Shown: positions 39,485 to 48,217 of the stretch, piece after piece | Layout: each line of letters starts with the position of its first letter | Numbering within the stretch: the stretch's first letter is position 1 | Assembly: GCA_050258035.1 (NCBI GenBank) | Contig: JBLMYA010000075.1 | Location: 4,725 to 68,724, forward strand | DNA: 64,000 nucleotides | Direction: 5' to 3' | Source of the DNA: DATBLE01 sp050258035 | GTDB lineage: Bacteria; Actinomycetota; Thermoleophilia; Gaiellales; Gaiellaceae | Program-made: the position numbers and the translations under genes | The notes under the pieces: generated by a model | The model's database searches: none | What the model saw: the letters and a program-made list of their open reading frames with translations, nothing else | Told to the model about the DNA's origin: nothing

Positions 39485-40594
39485 GTGCCCGGTGCGATCG
39501 AGCTCTTTCTCGACCTGGCCGCGCTGCCGTCCCCGCCCGGAGAGGAGCGCGCCGTCGCCGACCGGGTCACCGGGGAGCTGCGCGGGCTCGGGCTCGACGT
39601 CGACGAGGACGGTGCCGGCGCCGAGATCGGCTCCAGCACGGGAAACCTGTACGCGCGCCTGGAGCCCACGGCCGATGGGACGCCGCTCTTCTTCTGCGCC
39701 CACATGGACACGGTGCCGCCCACGGGGCCGATCCAGCCCGTGGTCGAGGACGGCGTCGTCCGCAACGTCGGCGGGACGATCCTCGGAGCCGACAACAAGT
39801 CGGCGATCGTCGCGATGGTCGAGGCGGCCCGCCGCGTCGTCGAGCACCGCATCCCGCACGGCGGGCTGGAGCTCCTGTTCACGCCGAAGGAGGAGGTCGG
39901 GCTCCGCGGCGCCCAGGCCTTCGACTGCTCCCGCCTCGCCGCCCGCGTGGGCTACGTCTACGACCAGGCCGGCCCGATCGGCGAGGTGGTGCTCGGCGCC
40001 CCGCACTCGATGATCTTGGGGATCACCTTCACCGGGCAGGCGGCCCACGCCGGGATGGCGCCGGAGGAGGGACGATCCGCGATCGCCGCCGCCGCGCGCG
40101 CGATCGCCGACATGCGGCTCGGCCGGATCGACGAGGAGACCTCGGCCAACGTCGGCACCGTCCGCGGAGGCGTCGCACGCAACATCGTCCCCGATGCGTG
40201 CGTGCTCAGCGCCGAGGCGCGCTCCCACGACGAGGGCAAGCTGGCCGACGTCGTCCAGGAGATGCTCGACGCCTGTTCGTTCGCCGCTTCGTTGGCCGGC
40301 TGCGACGTCGAGGCGGAGGTCGAGCGCGGCTTCCACGGCTACCGGTTCGGAAAGGGAGAGGTCCCGGTGCGTCTCGCGGAGGCGGCGCTTCGCCGGGTGG
40401 GGCGGGAGCCCACCTATGCGCTCTCGGGCGGAGGCGCGGACGCGAACGTCTTCAACATGCGCGGTCTCGCCTGCCTCAACCTGGCGAACGGCATGGCGGA
40501 GATCCACACGCCGAAGGAGCACATCACGGTCGCAGACCTGGAGGGCATGGTCGAGGTCACGCTCGCCCTGCTCGAGGAGGCGCGTGCCGCTTAG
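39485..40594 (+). CDS. M20-family peptidase (PepT-like)
   Basis: A 369-residue di-zinc aminopeptidase resembling PepT, cleaving small peptides. Metal and catalytic motifs are CAHMDTVPP, LGADNKS, FTPKEEVGLRGAQ and the C-terminal EIHTPKEHI. The dimerisation domain insertion lies at about residues 180-290 with GQAAHAGMAPEEGRSAI. GTG start, leaderless. It is joined by an 11-bp overlap to a DUF3866 gene, suggesting a shared pathway that is not known. Confidence 0.87.
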   Translation: MPGAIELFLDLAALPSPPGEERAVADRVTGELRGLGLDVDEDGAGAEIGSSTGNLYARLEPTADGTPLFFCAHMDTVPPTGPIQPVVEDGVVRNVGGTILGADNKSAIVAMVEAARRVVEHRIPHGGLELLFTPKEEVGLRGAQAFDCSRLAARVGYVYDQAGPIGEVVLGAPHSMILGITFTGQAAHAGMAPEEGRSAIAAAARAIADMRLGRIDEETSANVGTVRGGVARNIVPDACVLSAEARSHDEGKLADVVQEMLDACSFAASLAGCDVEAEVERGFHGYRFGKGEVPVRLAEAALRRVGREPTYALSGGGADANVFNMRGLACLNLANGMAEIHTPKEHITVADLEGMVEVTLALLEEARAA

Positions 40595-41519
40595 CCTCCG
40601 TCGCGGCGCCGTCACCGCCGTGGTCGAGCGGCACGAAGGCGCGGCCCGGATCGACGTGGACGGCGTCCCCTGTGTCGCCTACCCGCTGCTCACCGGCCCC
40701 GTCGCGCTCGGCGACGACGTGATCGTGAACACGCAGGCGCGCGACCTCGGGCTCGGCTCCGGCGGCTTCGACGTCCTCTACGCGAACCTGACCCGCGGGC
40801 TCGACCTCGTCGCCGAGGCGGGGGCGCACGTGATGAAGCTCCCGTACACGCCGGGACAGGTCGCGGTCCGACACGCGGAGGAGGACGACCCGCTCGCGGA
40901 GTCCCTCGACGGGCTGCCGGTGGTCTGCTGTTCGTTGCACAGCCAGCTCGCGCCTGTCTGCGCGGCCCTCGCGGGCTGCCGCGTCGTCTACGTCCAGCTC
41001 GAGGGGGGCGCCCTTCCGGCCGCACTGTCCGACACGGTCCGGGAGCTGAAGGAGCGGAGACTGGTCGAAGCCGTCGTGACGGTCGGCCCGTGCTTCGGCG
41101 GAGACGCCGAATGCGTCTCGGTGTGGTCGGCACTGGCGTGGGCGAAGGCCCGCGGCGCCGGGGCCGTGGTGTGCGCGATCGGCCCGGGCATCGTCGGCAC
41201 CGGCACTCGGCTCGGTCACGGCGGGACCGCCGCCGCCGCCGCCGCGACCGCCGCGCTCGCCCTCGGCGGCCGTGCGATCGTCGCCGCCCGCGTCTCCGAG
41301 GCCGATCCCCGCGAGCGGCACCGCGGCCTCTCCCACCACACGCGCGCGGTCCTCGACCTCGTGCCGGGGGACGTCGCCGTCGGAGAGGACGGAGACGGCT
41401 GGGAGCAGGCGTGCAGAGGACTGCCGCTCTCGCACCTGGGCCGCGGCCCGGAGGAGGACCGGGCGTTCTTCGCAGCGGCCTTTGCGGCCGGACGCCTGGC
41501 CCGCGACCTCCTCTCGTAA
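40584..41519 (+). CDS. DUF3866-family protein
   Basis: A 311-residue soluble protein of the uncharacterised DUF3866 family. Regions that look conserved are VNTQARDLGLGSGGFDVLYANL, HVMKLPYTPGQVAVRHAEE, the VVCCSLHSQLAPVCAAL cysteine pair, TVGPCFGGDAECVSVWSAL and the GIVGTGTRLGHGGTAAA block. The Cys/His/Asp content could hold a metal or hydrolase site, but nothing is established. GTG start overlaps the M20 peptidase. In other actinobacteria the family also lies near pyrG. Confidence 0.8.
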   Translation: MPLSLRRGAVTAVVERHEGAARIDVDGVPCVAYPLLTGPVALGDDVIVNTQARDLGLGSGGFDVLYANLTRGLDLVAEAGAHVMKLPYTPGQVAVRHAEEDDPLAESLDGLPVVCCSLHSQLAPVCAALAGCRVVYVQLEGGALPAALSDTVRELKERRLVEAVVTVGPCFGGDAECVSVWSALAWAKARGAGAVVCAIGPGIVGTGTRLGHGGTAAAAAATAALALGGRAIVAARVSEADPRERHRGLSHHTRAVLDLVPGDVAVGEDGDGWEQACRGLPLSHLGRGPEEDRAFFAAAFAAGRLARDLLS

Positions 41520-41656
41520 CGATCCGCATCTCCATCGGCGTCGTCTTCCCGACCGCGATCGACTCGCCCGAGCCGCCGACGAGTTTCACGCTCTTCTCGG
41601 CCCGCGCGCATCTCGAGTAGGCCTGCACCGCGCGCAGGCGCTAGAGTCCGCGCGCC
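41520..41656. other. Gap between DUF3866 and alanine dehydrogenase
   Basis: 137 bases without a supported gene, except the ald -10 box. On the minus strand 41628 downward reads an AEKSVKLVGGSGESIAVGK stretch with gene-like codon use, but that frame runs on through DUF3866 antisense and has no plausible end. Confidence 0.5.
41642..41647 (+). promoter_or_regulatory. -10 box TAGAGT for ald
   Basis: TAGAGT 9 nt before the ald GTG. Confidence 0.5.
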
Positions 41657-42769
41657 GTGGAGATCGGCGTCGTCAAGGAGATCAAGCCGGACGAGTACCG
41701 GGTCGCGCTCACGCCCGCCGGGGCCCGCGAGCTGGTCCAGCAGGGCCACGAGGTGCTCGTGGAGGAGGGTGCAGGCGAGGGGAGCGCGTTCGCCGATGCA
41801 CAGTACGCCGCGGTCGGCGCACGGGTGGAGACGGTCGACGGCGTCTGGGCGAACGCCGAGCTGCTGCTGAAGGTGAAGGAGCCGGTGCCGGAGGAGTACC
41901 CGCGCGTGCGCCCCGGACAGATGCTCTTCACGTACTTCCATCTCGCCGCGAGCAAGCAGCTGACGGAGGCGTTGGTCGCCAGTGGGGCGACGTGCATCGC
42001 CTACGAGACGGTCGAGACCGCCTCGGGAGGCCTGCCGCTCCTCGCGCCGATGAGCGAGATCGCGGGTCGCCTCGCAGCCCAGGCCGGCGCGTACTTCCTG
42101 GAGAAGCCGCTCGGCGGCCGGGGTCTCCTGCTCGGGGGCGTGGCCGGCGTCGCGCCCGGGCGTGTGCTCGTGATCGGCGGCGGGATCGTCGGCTACAACG
42201 CCGCCGTGATCGCCATCGGCCTCGGTGCGAGCGTGACGATCCTCGAGCGCTCGATCGACCGGATGCGCCACCTGGACGAGGTCCTCTCCGGCCGGGTCAG
42301 CCTGGTGATGAGCTCGACGCTCCAGATCGAGGAGTCGATCCGCGAGGCGGACGTCGTGATCGGTGCCGTGCTGATCCCGGGCGCGAAGGCGCCGAAGCTG
42401 ATCACGCGGCCGATGCTGGCGGAGATGAAGACCGGCGCCGTCCTGTGCGACGTCGCGATCGACCAGGGCGGCTGCGCCGAGACGTCCCGGCCGACCACGC
42501 ACACGGATCCCGTGTACGTCGTCGACGGCGTCACCCACTACTGCGTCGCGAACATGCCCGGCGCGGTTCCGATCACGTCGACCAAGGCGCTCACCAACGC
42601 GACGCTGCCGTACGTCGAGTCGATCGCCGAGCACGGCCTGATGGAGGCGGTCGCGCTCGAGCCCGGGCTCGCGCCCGGCGTCAACGTGCTCGACGGCAAG
42701 GTGACGTACGAGGCGGTCGCCGAGGCTCACGGCCTCGAGTACACGCCGCTCTACAGCGTCCTTGCCTAG
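41657..42769 (+). CDS. ald: Alanine dehydrogenase
   Basis: A 370-residue NAD-dependent enzyme interconverting L-alanine and pyruvate plus ammonia. N-terminal MEIGVVKEIKPDEYRVALTPAG holds the substrate Arg; the catalytic Lys lies in LLKVKEP and the His in TYFHLAA; the NAD loop is VIGGGIVGYNAAVIAIGLGA with the later DVAIDQGGCAETSRPTTH. Length matches the 371-residue family. GTG start. A strong terminator follows. Confidence 0.96.
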   Translation: MEIGVVKEIKPDEYRVALTPAGARELVQQGHEVLVEEGAGEGSAFADAQYAAVGARVETVDGVWANAELLLKVKEPVPEEYPRVRPGQMLFTYFHLAASKQLTEALVASGATCIAYETVETASGGLPLLAPMSEIAGRLAAQAGAYFLEKPLGGRGLLLGGVAGVAPGRVLVIGGGIVGYNAAVIAIGLGASVTILERSIDRMRHLDEVLSGRVSLVMSSTLQIEESIREADVVIGAVLIPGAKAPKLITRPMLAEMKTGAVLCDVAIDQGGCAETSRPTTHTDPVYVVDGVTHYCVANMPGAVPITSTKALTNATLPYVESIAEHGLMEAVALEPGLAPGVNVLDGKVTYEAVAEAHGLEYTPLYSVLA

Positions 42770-42779
42770 AGCGGCTGCC

Positions 42780-42800
42780 GGGCCGGGCAGTGCCCGGCCC
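42780..42800 (+). terminator. Hairpin terminator between ald and convergent small gene
   Basis: GGGCCGGGC / GCCCGGCCC, 9 bp with a 3-base loop. It lies between ald and a convergent small gene and is symmetric, so it may end transcription from both sides. Confidence 0.65.
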
Positions 42801-42809
42801 GCGATGCGA

Positions 42810-42938
42810 CTAGGGCGACTTCGACGGCACGTCCTTCGTCGGCGAGATGCGGACGACGAGCGCGGTCACGCCGGCCGCGAGGCCGATCACGAGCACCACG
42901 TAGAACGCCAGGCCGATGAAGGAGAGGAAGGTGTGCAC
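42810..42938 (-). CDS. 42-aa single-pass membrane microprotein
   Basis: A 42-residue frame beginning MHTFLSFIGLAFYVVL and ending VRISPTKDVPSKSP. One clear membrane helix (about residues 3-29) with a short basic tail. A full AGGAGG lies 3 bp before the GTG start, and a TATTCT -10 box 9 nt upstream of the start overlaps the deoB promoter. Codon endings match the genome. Function unknown; it is too short for routine gene callers. Confidence 0.65.
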   Translation of the reverse strand: MHTFLSFIGLAFYVVLVIGLAAGVTALVVRISPTKDVPSKSP

Positions 42939-42946
42939 CTGCCTCC

Positions 42947-42953
42947 TAGAATA
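42947..42953. promoter_or_regulatory. Shared symmetric -10 element, deoB / small gene
   Basis: TAGAATA reads TAGAAT toward deoB (6 nt before its GTG) and TATTCT toward the 42-aa gene (9 nt before its GTG). Confidence 0.6.
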
Positions 42954-42958
42954 GCTCG

Positions 42959-44125
42959 GTGCCCAGAGCGTGCGTGATCGTGCTCGATGCCGTCGGCGCC
43001 GGCGCCCTGCCGGACGCGGCAGAATTCGGAGACGAAGGGTCCGACACGCTCGGGAACGTCGCCCGTGCCGTCGGTGGCCTCGACCTGCCCAATCTGGAGG
43101 CGCTCGGGCTCGGCAACGTCGAGGACCTCGAGGGCTGCCCGCCGCAGGCCGGCGCTCCCGCCGTGGCCGGGCGGCTGATCGAGCGCTCGAAGGGCAAGGA
43201 CACGACGCTCGGCCACTGGGAGCTGATGGGCATCATCACGCCGCAGGCGCTGCCGACGTACCCGCACGGGTTCCCGCACGACGTCATCGACCCGTTCATG
43301 CACCGCACGGCGCGCGGCGTGCTCGGGAACAGGCCGGCGAGCGGCACGGAGATCATCCAGGAGCTCGGCGAGGAGCACCAGGAGACGGGCAAGTGGATCG
43401 TCTACACGTCGGCGGACTCGGTCTTCCAGGTCGCCGCGCACGAAGAGACGATCCCGCTCGACGAGCTCTACGAGGGGTGCCGAACAGCCCGCGAGATCCT
43501 CACCGGCAAGCACGCGGTCGGACGGGTGATCGCCCGGCCGTTCGTCGGCGAGCCCGGCAACTACGAGCGCACGCCGAACCGGCACGACTTCTCGCTCGAG
43601 CCCCGGAAGCCCAACTACCTGACCCTCCTCCGCGAGGCCGGCTCCGGCGTCCACGGAGTCGGCAAGATCGGCGACATCTTCGCCGGGCAGGACATCGACG
43701 AGAGCCACCCGACCAGGTCGAACGTCGAGGGGATCACGAAGACCGAGGAGCTGCTTCAGACCCTCGACGGGGGCCTCGTGTTCGTCAACCTCGTCGAGAC
43801 CGACATGCTCTGGGGGCACCGGAACGACCCGATCAACTTTCACCGCTGCCTCCAGGACTTCGACCGGCGGCTGCCCGACCTGCTCGAGGCGCTCCGCCCG
43901 GGCGACCTCCTGATCATCACCTCCGACCACGGCTGCGACCCGACCACGCCGTCCACCGACCACTCTCGCGAGCACGCAATGCTGCTCGCGTACGTCGCCG
44001 GCCGGAACGCGAACGGCGCCCGGCATGACGGCGAGTTCGCCGATGTCGGCGCAACCGTGAACGCCTGGCTGGGGGGCAAGGCACCGGGCCGCCGGCTTCC
44101 CGGCCAGCCGATCGTCGAGAATTGA
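42959..44125 (+). CDS. deoB: Phosphopentomutase
   Basis: A 388-residue alkaline-phosphatase-superfamily enzyme interconverting ribose/deoxyribose 1- and 5-phosphate. The nucleophile region reads IVLDAVGAGALPDA and GSDTLGNVA; SKGKDTTLGHWELMG and the metal site blocks NLVETDMLWGHRNDP and ITSDHGCDPTTPSTDHSREHA follow. Leaderless GTG start. Forms a nucleoside catabolism pair with the phosphorylase two genes downstream. Confidence 0.95.
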   Translation: MPRACVIVLDAVGAGALPDAAEFGDEGSDTLGNVARAVGGLDLPNLEALGLGNVEDLEGCPPQAGAPAVAGRLIERSKGKDTTLGHWELMGIITPQALPTYPHGFPHDVIDPFMHRTARGVLGNRPASGTEIIQELGEEHQETGKWIVYTSADSVFQVAAHEETIPLDELYEGCRTAREILTGKHAVGRVIARPFVGEPGNYERTPNRHDFSLEPRKPNYLTLLREAGSGVHGVGKIGDIFAGQDIDESHPTRSNVEGITKTEELLQTLDGGLVFVNLVETDMLWGHRNDPINFHRCLQDFDRRLPDLLEALRPGDLLIITSDHGCDPTTPSTDHSREHAMLLAYVAGRNANGARHDGEFADVGATVNAWLGGKAPGRRLPGQPIVEN

Positions 44126-44910
44126 GAGACGAAGCCGAGCACAGAGGCGACAGCGGGGCTGTCGGCGTCGGTGCGAGGCGATGCCGTGACGCCGAAGGCG
44201 TCAGCGCTCTGAACGATCCGGCGGTCGTGGCGCGTGACTACGCGGACGAGACGCGCCTCTCTGCCCGCATCGCGGCGCAGCAGCTGCCGTCGACCGGCCC
44301 GGACCCACGCCAGATCGCCTTCGAGGCGGTCGCGGAGGTCGAGCCCCAGCTGATCCTCGAGGTCGGGCCCGGCCTGGGCGAGCTGGCCGAGCGGATGCAG
44401 CGTGAGCTCGACGCGCGCGTGGTCGCCGTCGACCAGTCGGAGCGCATGGTCGAGCTGACGAGCGCGCGGGGCGTCGAGGCGATCGTGGGGAACGTCGAGG
44501 ACTTGCCGTTCCGCGCCGGGATCTTCGACTGCGCCGTCGCCGCGTGGATGCTCTACCACGTTCCGAACCTCGACCGAGCAGTCCGCGAGCTGCGCCGGGT
44601 ACTGCGTCCGGACGGCCGGCTCGTGGCGGTGACGAACAGCGCGCACAGCCAGCGGGAGCTCTGGAGCCTCGTCGGCTACGAGCCCAGGTACAGCTTCGGC
44701 GCCGAGAACGGCGAATGGTCGCTGCTACGTCACTTCACGATCGTGGAGCGACGGGACGTCCACGGCACCGTCACGTTTCCCGACCGCGACGCAGTGCACC
44801 GGTACGTCTCTCACAGCCCGATGGCCGCGCACCTCGCCGACAACCTGCCGGTTTTCGACGGTCCGCTCGTCGCGTCCCGCCACGCCGTCGTCTTCGTGTG
44901 CGAGCCGTGA
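44122..44910 (+). CDS. Class I SAM-dependent methyltransferase
   Basis: A methyltransferase of up to 262 residues. SAM motif ILEVGPGLGELAERM, then VAVDQSERMVELT, NVEDLPFRAGIFDCAVAAWMLYHVPNLDRAVREL. UbiE/COQ5-like organisation, substrate unknown. The TTG at 44122 overlaps the deoB stop, but the first 29 residues are poor in homology-like content and two hairpins lie in them; a CTG at 44209 (giving LNDPAVVARDYADE) may be the true start. The stop overlaps the next gene (GTGA). Confidence 0.8.
   Translation: MRDEAEHRGDSGAVGVGARRCRDAEGVSALNDPAVVARDYADETRLSARIAAQQLPSTGPDPRQIAFEAVAEVEPQLILEVGPGLGELAERMQRELDARVVAVDQSERMVELTSARGVEAIVGNVEDLPFRAGIFDCAVAAWMLYHVPNLDRAVRELRRVLRPDGRLVAVTNSAHSQRELWSLVGYEPRYSFGAENGEWSLLRHFTIVERRDVHGTVTFPDRDAVHRYVSHSPMAAHLADNLPVFDGPLVASRHAVVFVCEP
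44149..44203 (+). terminator. Two tandem hairpins after deoB
   Basis: GACAGC/GCTGTC (44149-44163, 3-base loop) and TGACGCC/GGCGTCA (44187-44203, GAA loop). They lie just after the deoB stop, inside the longest reading of the methyltransferase, and may be a partial terminator or sites that set its start. Confidence 0.45.
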
Positions 44911-46205
44911 TCCGGCCGGCCGAGCTGATCGAGCGCAAGCGCGACGGAGAGGAGCTGTCCGCCGAGGAGATCCGCGGGCTCGTCCTCGGCTACACGCGCG
45001 ACGAGATCCCCGAGTACCAGATGGCCGCGTTCCTGATGGCCGTGTACTTCCGGGGCCTGTCGGGTGCCGAGACCTTCGCGCTTACGGATGCGATGGTCGC
45101 GAGCGGGGAGACGATCGACCTCGGCGCCGCGCTGGGGCGGATGTCGGTCGACAAGCACTCGACCGGCGGTGTAGGAGACAAGACGTCGATCGCGGTCGGC
45201 CCGATCGTGGCGGCCTGCGGCGTGCCCTTCGCGAAGATGAGCGGGCGCGGGCTCGGTCACACCGGGGGGACGATCGACAAGCTCGAGGCGATCCCGGGCT
45301 ACCGCGTCGAGCTGACGATCGGCGAGTTCGTCGAGCAGGTGCGCGAGATCGGGATCGCGATCATCGGTCAGACCGCCAACCTCGTGCCCGCGGACAAGCG
45401 GCTGTACGCGCTCCGCGACGTGACCGCAACGGTCGACAACGTCTCCCTGATCGCAGCGAGCATCATGTCCAAGAAGCTCGCGGGCGGGGCGGACGCGATC
45501 GTGCTCGACGTGAAGGTCGGAGACGGCGCGTTCATGAAGACGATCGACGACGCCCACATGCTTGCCGAGGCGATGATCGAGCTCGGCGCGCGCTCGGCGC
45601 GCAAGGTGGTCTGCATTGTCACCGACATGGACCAGCCGCTCGGCGGCGCGGTCGGCAACGCGCTCGAGATTCGCGAGGCGGTCGCGACCATCAAGGGAGA
45701 GGGACCGGAGGACTTCACGGAGCTGGTCCTCGCGTCGGTCGCGCACCTGCTCGCCCTGTCCGACCTCGGCGTGGACGAGTTCGCCGCCCGCAAGCTCGCC
45801 GAGGAGGCGGTCGCCGACGGGTCGGCGCTGGCCGCCTACGAGCGCTGGATCCGGGCACAGGGCGGTGATCCGGACCCGGATGCGCTTCCGGGGGCCACCG
45901 TGGTCCGTCAGGTCGTGTCGCCCCGGGACGGCTTCGTCGAACGCCTGGGGGCGATCGCGATCGGCCATGCCGCGCTCCACCTCGGTGCCGGCCGACGGAC
46001 GAAGGAGGACGCGATCGACTACGCGGTCGGCGTCGTCTGCCGCAGGAAGCGGGGCGACGCGGTGTCCACTGGCGACGTCCTGGCCGAGGTCCACGCAGCC
46101 GACGCCGCGGCCGCCGACGCCGCGGCCGTCGAGGTGCTCGCCGCGTACGAGCTCGGCGTCGAGCCGCCGCGGCGACGGCGCATCGTGCTCGACATCATCG
46201 GCTAG
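44907..46205 (+). CDS. pdp: Pyrimidine-nucleoside / thymidine phosphorylase
   Basis: A 432-residue enzyme that phosphorolyses thymidine or uridine to base and (deoxy)ribose 1-phosphate, which DeoB then isomerises. Blocks: ELIERKRDGEELS, YQMAAFLMAVYFRG, the phosphate-binding DKHSTGGVGDKTS, MSGRGLGHTGGTIDKLE, and KVGDGAFMK. The C-terminal domain (from about 340) is complete. GTG start overlaps the methyltransferase. Whether it prefers uridine or thymidine is not decidable here. Confidence 0.93.
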   Translation: MIRPAELIERKRDGEELSAEEIRGLVLGYTRDEIPEYQMAAFLMAVYFRGLSGAETFALTDAMVASGETIDLGAALGRMSVDKHSTGGVGDKTSIAVGPIVAACGVPFAKMSGRGLGHTGGTIDKLEAIPGYRVELTIGEFVEQVREIGIAIIGQTANLVPADKRLYALRDVTATVDNVSLIAASIMSKKLAGGADAIVLDVKVGDGAFMKTIDDAHMLAEAMIELGARSARKVVCIVTDMDQPLGGAVGNALEIREAVATIKGEGPEDFTELVLASVAHLLALSDLGVDEFAARKLAEEAVADGSALAAYERWIRAQGGDPDPDALPGATVVRQVVSPRDGFVERLGAIAIGHAALHLGAGRRTKEDAIDYAVGVVCRRKRGDAVSTGDVLAEVHAADAAAADAAAVEVLAAYELGVEPPRRRRIVLDIIG

Positions 46206-46210
46206 GGGCC

Positions 46211-47026
46211 GTGCCGGAGCTCCCCGAGGTCGAGACCGAGCGCGGCCGTCTGGCTGCGCAGCTCGAGGGTCGCCGGATCGCATCCGTCGAGATCGCCGAT
46301 CCACGCCTTACACGCCCGGAGGAGCCGGCGTGGATGGCCGCGCGACTCGCGGGGCGGCGCGTGGACAGGGTCGAGAGGCGGGGCAAGTACCTGGTCGTCC
46401 ACCTCGGTGAGAGTGATAGTGATTCTCAGGCGGAGGTCCTCCTCGTGCACCTGCGGATGACCGGCGGCTTCCGCTACGAGCCGGCGACCCACGAGCGCGC
46501 CGTGCTCGAGCTCGGGGACGGCACGCGGATCGCGTATCGGGACCTGCGCCGCTTCGGGACGTGGCTGCTGCTCGAGCCGGAGGACGCAGAGGCCCACCTC
46601 ACGATCCGCCTCGGGCCCGAGCCCCTCGGCCGGCGCTTCACCACGGCCTTTCTGGCGGAGCGTCTCCGCGGCCGTCGCGCGCCGATCAAGGCGGCGATCC
46701 TCGACCAGCGGACCGCCGCCGGTCTCGGGAACATCTACGCCGACGAGTCGCTCTGGCACGCACGCATCCATCCGCTCCGGCCGGCCGGCGGGCTGTCCCT
46801 GGAAGAGGTCGGGCGGCTGCGCGAAGGCATCCGCCGGGCCTTGCGGATCGGCATCCGGCGCCGGGGGGCCGACCTCGGCGACGGCGCCTACGCCGGCGGT
46901 CGGATGCAGCACGAGTTCCGCGTCTACGGGCGTGCCGGCGAGTCGTGCGACCGGTGCGGGACGCCGATCGAGAAGACCCGCGCCGGAGGGCGTGGAACCT
47001 GGTACTGCCCGAGGTGCCAGGTGTGA
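46211..47026 (+). CDS. mutM: Formamidopyrimidine-DNA glycosylase
   Basis: A 271-residue base-excision enzyme removing 8-oxoguanine and FapyG. The mature N-terminus PELPEVET gives the catalytic Pro and Glu; the conserved Lys is in RRGKYLVV; the helix-two-turn-helix has LGNIYADE; the zinc finger is CDRCGTPIEKTRAGGRGTWYCPRCQ with four Cys. GTG start 5 bp after the nucleoside phosphorylase. Adjacent to recO. Confidence 0.95.
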   Translation: MPELPEVETERGRLAAQLEGRRIASVEIADPRLTRPEEPAWMAARLAGRRVDRVERRGKYLVVHLGESDSDSQAEVLLVHLRMTGGFRYEPATHERAVLELGDGTRIAYRDLRRFGTWLLLEPEDAEAHLTIRLGPEPLGRRFTTAFLAERLRGRRAPIKAAILDQRTAAGLGNIYADESLWHARIHPLRPAGGLSLEEVGRLREGIRRALRIGIRRRGADLGDGAYAGGRMQHEFRVYGRAGESCDRCGTPIEKTRAGGRGTWYCPRCQV

Positions 47027-47040
47027 GCAGACCACAGCAC

Positions 47041-47046
47041 TAGACT
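47041..47046 (+). promoter_or_regulatory. -10 box TAGACT for recO
   Basis: TAGACT 7 nt before the recO GTG. Confidence 0.6.
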
Positions 47047-47053
47047 CGGGAGC

Positions 47054-47791
47054 GTGGCCCGGAGCTACAAGACGGAGGCGGTCGTGCTCCGCTCGATCCG
47101 GTACGCGGAGGCCGACCGCATCCTGCACCTCTACACCGGCGACCGCGGCCGGGTGGGGGCGATCGCGAAGGGGATCCGGAAGACGACCTCGCGGGTCGGC
47201 GGCCGCCTCGAGCCGCTCGGCCACGTGGAGCTCGTCCTCCACCAGGGCAGCGGCGAGCTGCACACCGTCACCGGCGTCGAGCTGATCCGCCCGCACGCGT
47301 CGACGCGTGACGACCCGTACCGGCTCGCGGTCGGGCTGGTCGGCGCCGAGGCGATGCTGCGGCTCTTCACCGAGCAGGAGGCGAACGAGCGCGCGTTCGC
47401 GGCGCTCACCCGGTTCCTCGACGTGCTCGACGACACCCCGGCAGGCGTTCGGCCCGACCTCGACCCGCTGGGGCTGGCATTCCAGCTCAAGCTCCTGTGG
47501 CTGTCGGGCTACCACCCGCACCTCGGGAGCTGTGCGGAGTGCGGCTCGGAGGGACCGCTCGTCGGCTACTCGGCGCGAGCGGGAGGGACGGTGTGCGGGG
47601 CCTGCAGCGCCGGTGCGCTCGCCGTCTCGGCCGCCGGCATCGCCGGGCTCGAGGCGCTCCTGCGCAGCCCGCTGGCGGACGCCCGATCCGCGGGCTTGTC
47701 CGAGCGGAGCGCACGGGAGGCGCTCGGGGTGATCACCGCCTCGTACGAGGAGCACGGCGGCTTCCGGCTCCGGACCCTGAAGGCGGGATGA
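47054..47791 (+). CDS. recO: DNA repair protein RecO
   Basis: A 245-residue recombination mediator that helps load RecA. N-terminal OB fold: YKTEAVVLRSIRYAEADRIL, GRVGAIAKGIRK. The helical C-domain carries a CAEC...CGAC zinc site. Length matches the family. Stop overlaps the next gene (ATGA). Confidence 0.93.
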   Translation: MARSYKTEAVVLRSIRYAEADRILHLYTGDRGRVGAIAKGIRKTTSRVGGRLEPLGHVELVLHQGSGELHTVTGVELIRPHASTRDDPYRLAVGLVGAEAMLRLFTEQEANERAFAALTRFLDVLDDTPAGVRPDLDPLGLAFQLKLLWLSGYHPHLGSCAECGSEGPLVGYSARAGGTVCGACSAGALAVSAAGIAGLEALLRSPLADARSAGLSERSAREALGVITASYEEHGGFRLRTLKAG

Positions 47792-48207
47792 GCAGACCGC
47801 TCGAGGGCGGATACGACCTGGACGACGATCCTGGCAGGATCGACGTCGATGCGGTTCACGCGTTCCTGACCCAGTCGTACTGGGCGGAAGGGCGGTCGCG
47901 CGAGACGGTCGAGCGCCTCGTGCGCGAGGCGCAGCGAGTCGTCGGCCTGTACCACGACGGTCGGCAGGTGGGCTTCTGTCGAGCGGTCTCTGACGACGCG
48001 TCCGTGACCTACCTCGCCGACGTCTACGTGCTTCCCGAGCATCGCGGCCGGGGTCTCGGCGTCGAGCTCGTCCGCGAGATGATCGAGAACGGTCCGTACG
48101 CGCGGCGGCGGTGGCTCCTGCACACGCGCGACGCGCACGACCTCTACCGGCGCTTCGGCTTCGGGGTGCCGGGCGAGCGTCTGATGGAGCGCCCTCCTGC
48201 TGCCTGA
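47788..48207 (+). CDS. GNAT-family N-acetyltransferase
   Basis: A 139-residue acetyl-CoA-dependent transferase. Motif A is DVYVLPEHRGRGLGVELV, with the pyrophosphate loop RGRGLG; the ending HTRDAHDLYRRFGFG is typical. Substrate unknown. ATG overlaps recO stop. The next gene, an MFS pump, starts 11 bp later. Confidence 0.88.
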   Translation: MSRPLEGGYDLDDDPGRIDVDAVHAFLTQSYWAEGRSRETVERLVREAQRVVGLYHDGRQVGFCRAVSDDASVTYLADVYVLPEHRGRGLGVELVREMIENGPYARRRWLLHTRDAHDLYRRFGFGVPGERLMERPPAA

Positions 48208-48217
48208 GCGGCGCCGG

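Noticed and set aside
40690..41628. Minus-strand ORF starting MQAYSRCARAEKSV, gene-like in its first 35 codons
   Set aside because: It continues through the whole of DUF3866 antisense and shows no protein-like content there; only the first part is odd, and it is kept as a note on the gap.
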